From the NCBI GenBank assembly GCA_036266155.1, contig DATANR010000147.1, positions 1 through 23,857 of the forward strand: 23,857 nucleotides of DNA, in the 5' to 3' direction. A program made the position numbers and the translations under genes. The stretch's first letter is position 1. Each line of letters starts with the position of its first letter. Under the pieces are notes generated by a model. That model was not told the origin of the DNA. It was given only the letters and a program-made list of their open reading frames with translations, and did not search any database. This DNA comes from SIAJ01 sp036266155. GTDB lineage: Bacteria > Planctomycetota > Planctomycetia > Gemmatales > Gemmataceae. Shown here one piece after another: positions 23,635 to 23,857 of this stretch.

Positions 23635-23857
23635 ATCGCCCACGCGATACCGTCCATCCGCCAAATGCGGCTCCAGCGCCGAGCGTGTGCGTCGCGCCGC
23701 CAGGAAGAGCCGAACCAACAGACAGGCCAACCGCATCACGCGGCGCCACCGCCCATCCTCGAACACGTCGTAGGAATCGCAGCAGGCCTGACACCAGCCG
23801 ATGAGCGTCTCGCATTCCCGACGAATCTGGCCGGACAGGTCGTCCGCTGCTGGCCGA
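23632..23857 (-). pseudogene. Fragment of a second transposase-like protein (possibly ISKra4/UPF0236 type)
   Basis: On the minus strand, with codons in phase with 23854-23856, about 75 residues read as a coherent protein: RPAADDLSGQIRRECETLIG, a helical stretch with WCQACCDSYDVFED, LACLLVRLFLAARRT, ending HLADGRYRVGDP at about 23632. The pattern resembles the N-terminal region of ISKra4/UPF0236-type transposases just before their first conserved strand, but this is from memory and tentative. It enters from beyond the right edge, so its start is not visible, and it ends at the junction with the IS4-like gene. Beyond the junction the frame is only the complement of that gene. Confidence 0.45.

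Noticed and set aside
23006..23815. A 269-codon minus-strand open frame across the right-edge transposase
   Set aside because: It is the complement of the IS4-like gene over most of its length and is out of phase with the coherent minus-strand fragment at 23632-23857.
1..23857. tRNA or rRNA genes
   Set aside because: No cloverleaf-like or rRNA-like sequence was recognised in the intergenic stretches.

Overview
The window reads as chromosomal DNA of a planctomycete, most probably of the Gemmataceae. This rests on lineage-typical families: a BBP7-type outer-membrane barrel, a short protein that begins MTEAEW and ends in HVRGCWVVDLVLGK, a Ser/Thr kinase fused to WD40-like repeats, WD40 proteins sharing a GDPLPxGAIAR head, a giant secreted protein with an LEDRTVPA export motif, an ECF sigma factor with a long C-terminal extension, and a YdjY-domain lipoprotein. 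DNA is GC-rich throughout; the TIR gene at 11.7-14.3 kb and the intergenic DNA left of it look AT-richer by eye. No rRNA, tRNA or CRISPR array was seen.

Layout. At 1-2.8 kb a leftward gene set (radical SAM enzyme, Gemmataceae hypothetical protein, secreted esterase) ends at a perfect 18-bp inverted repeat. At 2.9-4.2 kb lies a rightward BBP7 barrel gene. From 4.4 to 7.2 kb there are three consecutive decayed WD40 genes, each with its own signal peptide and each broken by frameshifts; copies 1 and 2 overlap, and copy 3 stops where a dispersed repeat begins. From 7.3 to 11.4 kb a membrane-anchored kinase/WD40 protein and a divergent DUF1810 gene are enclosed by two copies, in inverted orientation, of a 58-bp repeat.

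From 11.7 to 14.3 kb a leftward TIR-STAND ATPase-transmembrane gene has the architecture of an NLR-like immune effector. From 14.66 to 19.65 kb a leftward 1664-residue secreted protein carries a metzincin zinc site and long tandem repeats, and ends at a clear intrinsic terminator. Divergent from it is an ECF sigma factor fused to a membrane segment, a coiled coil and two secretin-N-like modules (19.9-21.9 kb). It is followed by a YdjY-domain lipoprotein (22.1-22.9 kb). The right edge holds an IS4-like transposase whose ribosome-binding site lies in a predicted hairpin; its coding stops at a junction with an oppositely oriented fragment that looks like a different transposase.

The strongest candidates for something new are the inverted-repeat-bounded kinase/DUF1810 segment, the membrane-tethered TIR-STAND protein, the sigma-factor/secretin-N fusion and the array of decayed WD40 paralogues. 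Family assignments come from recognition of motifs and architecture, not from a database search.
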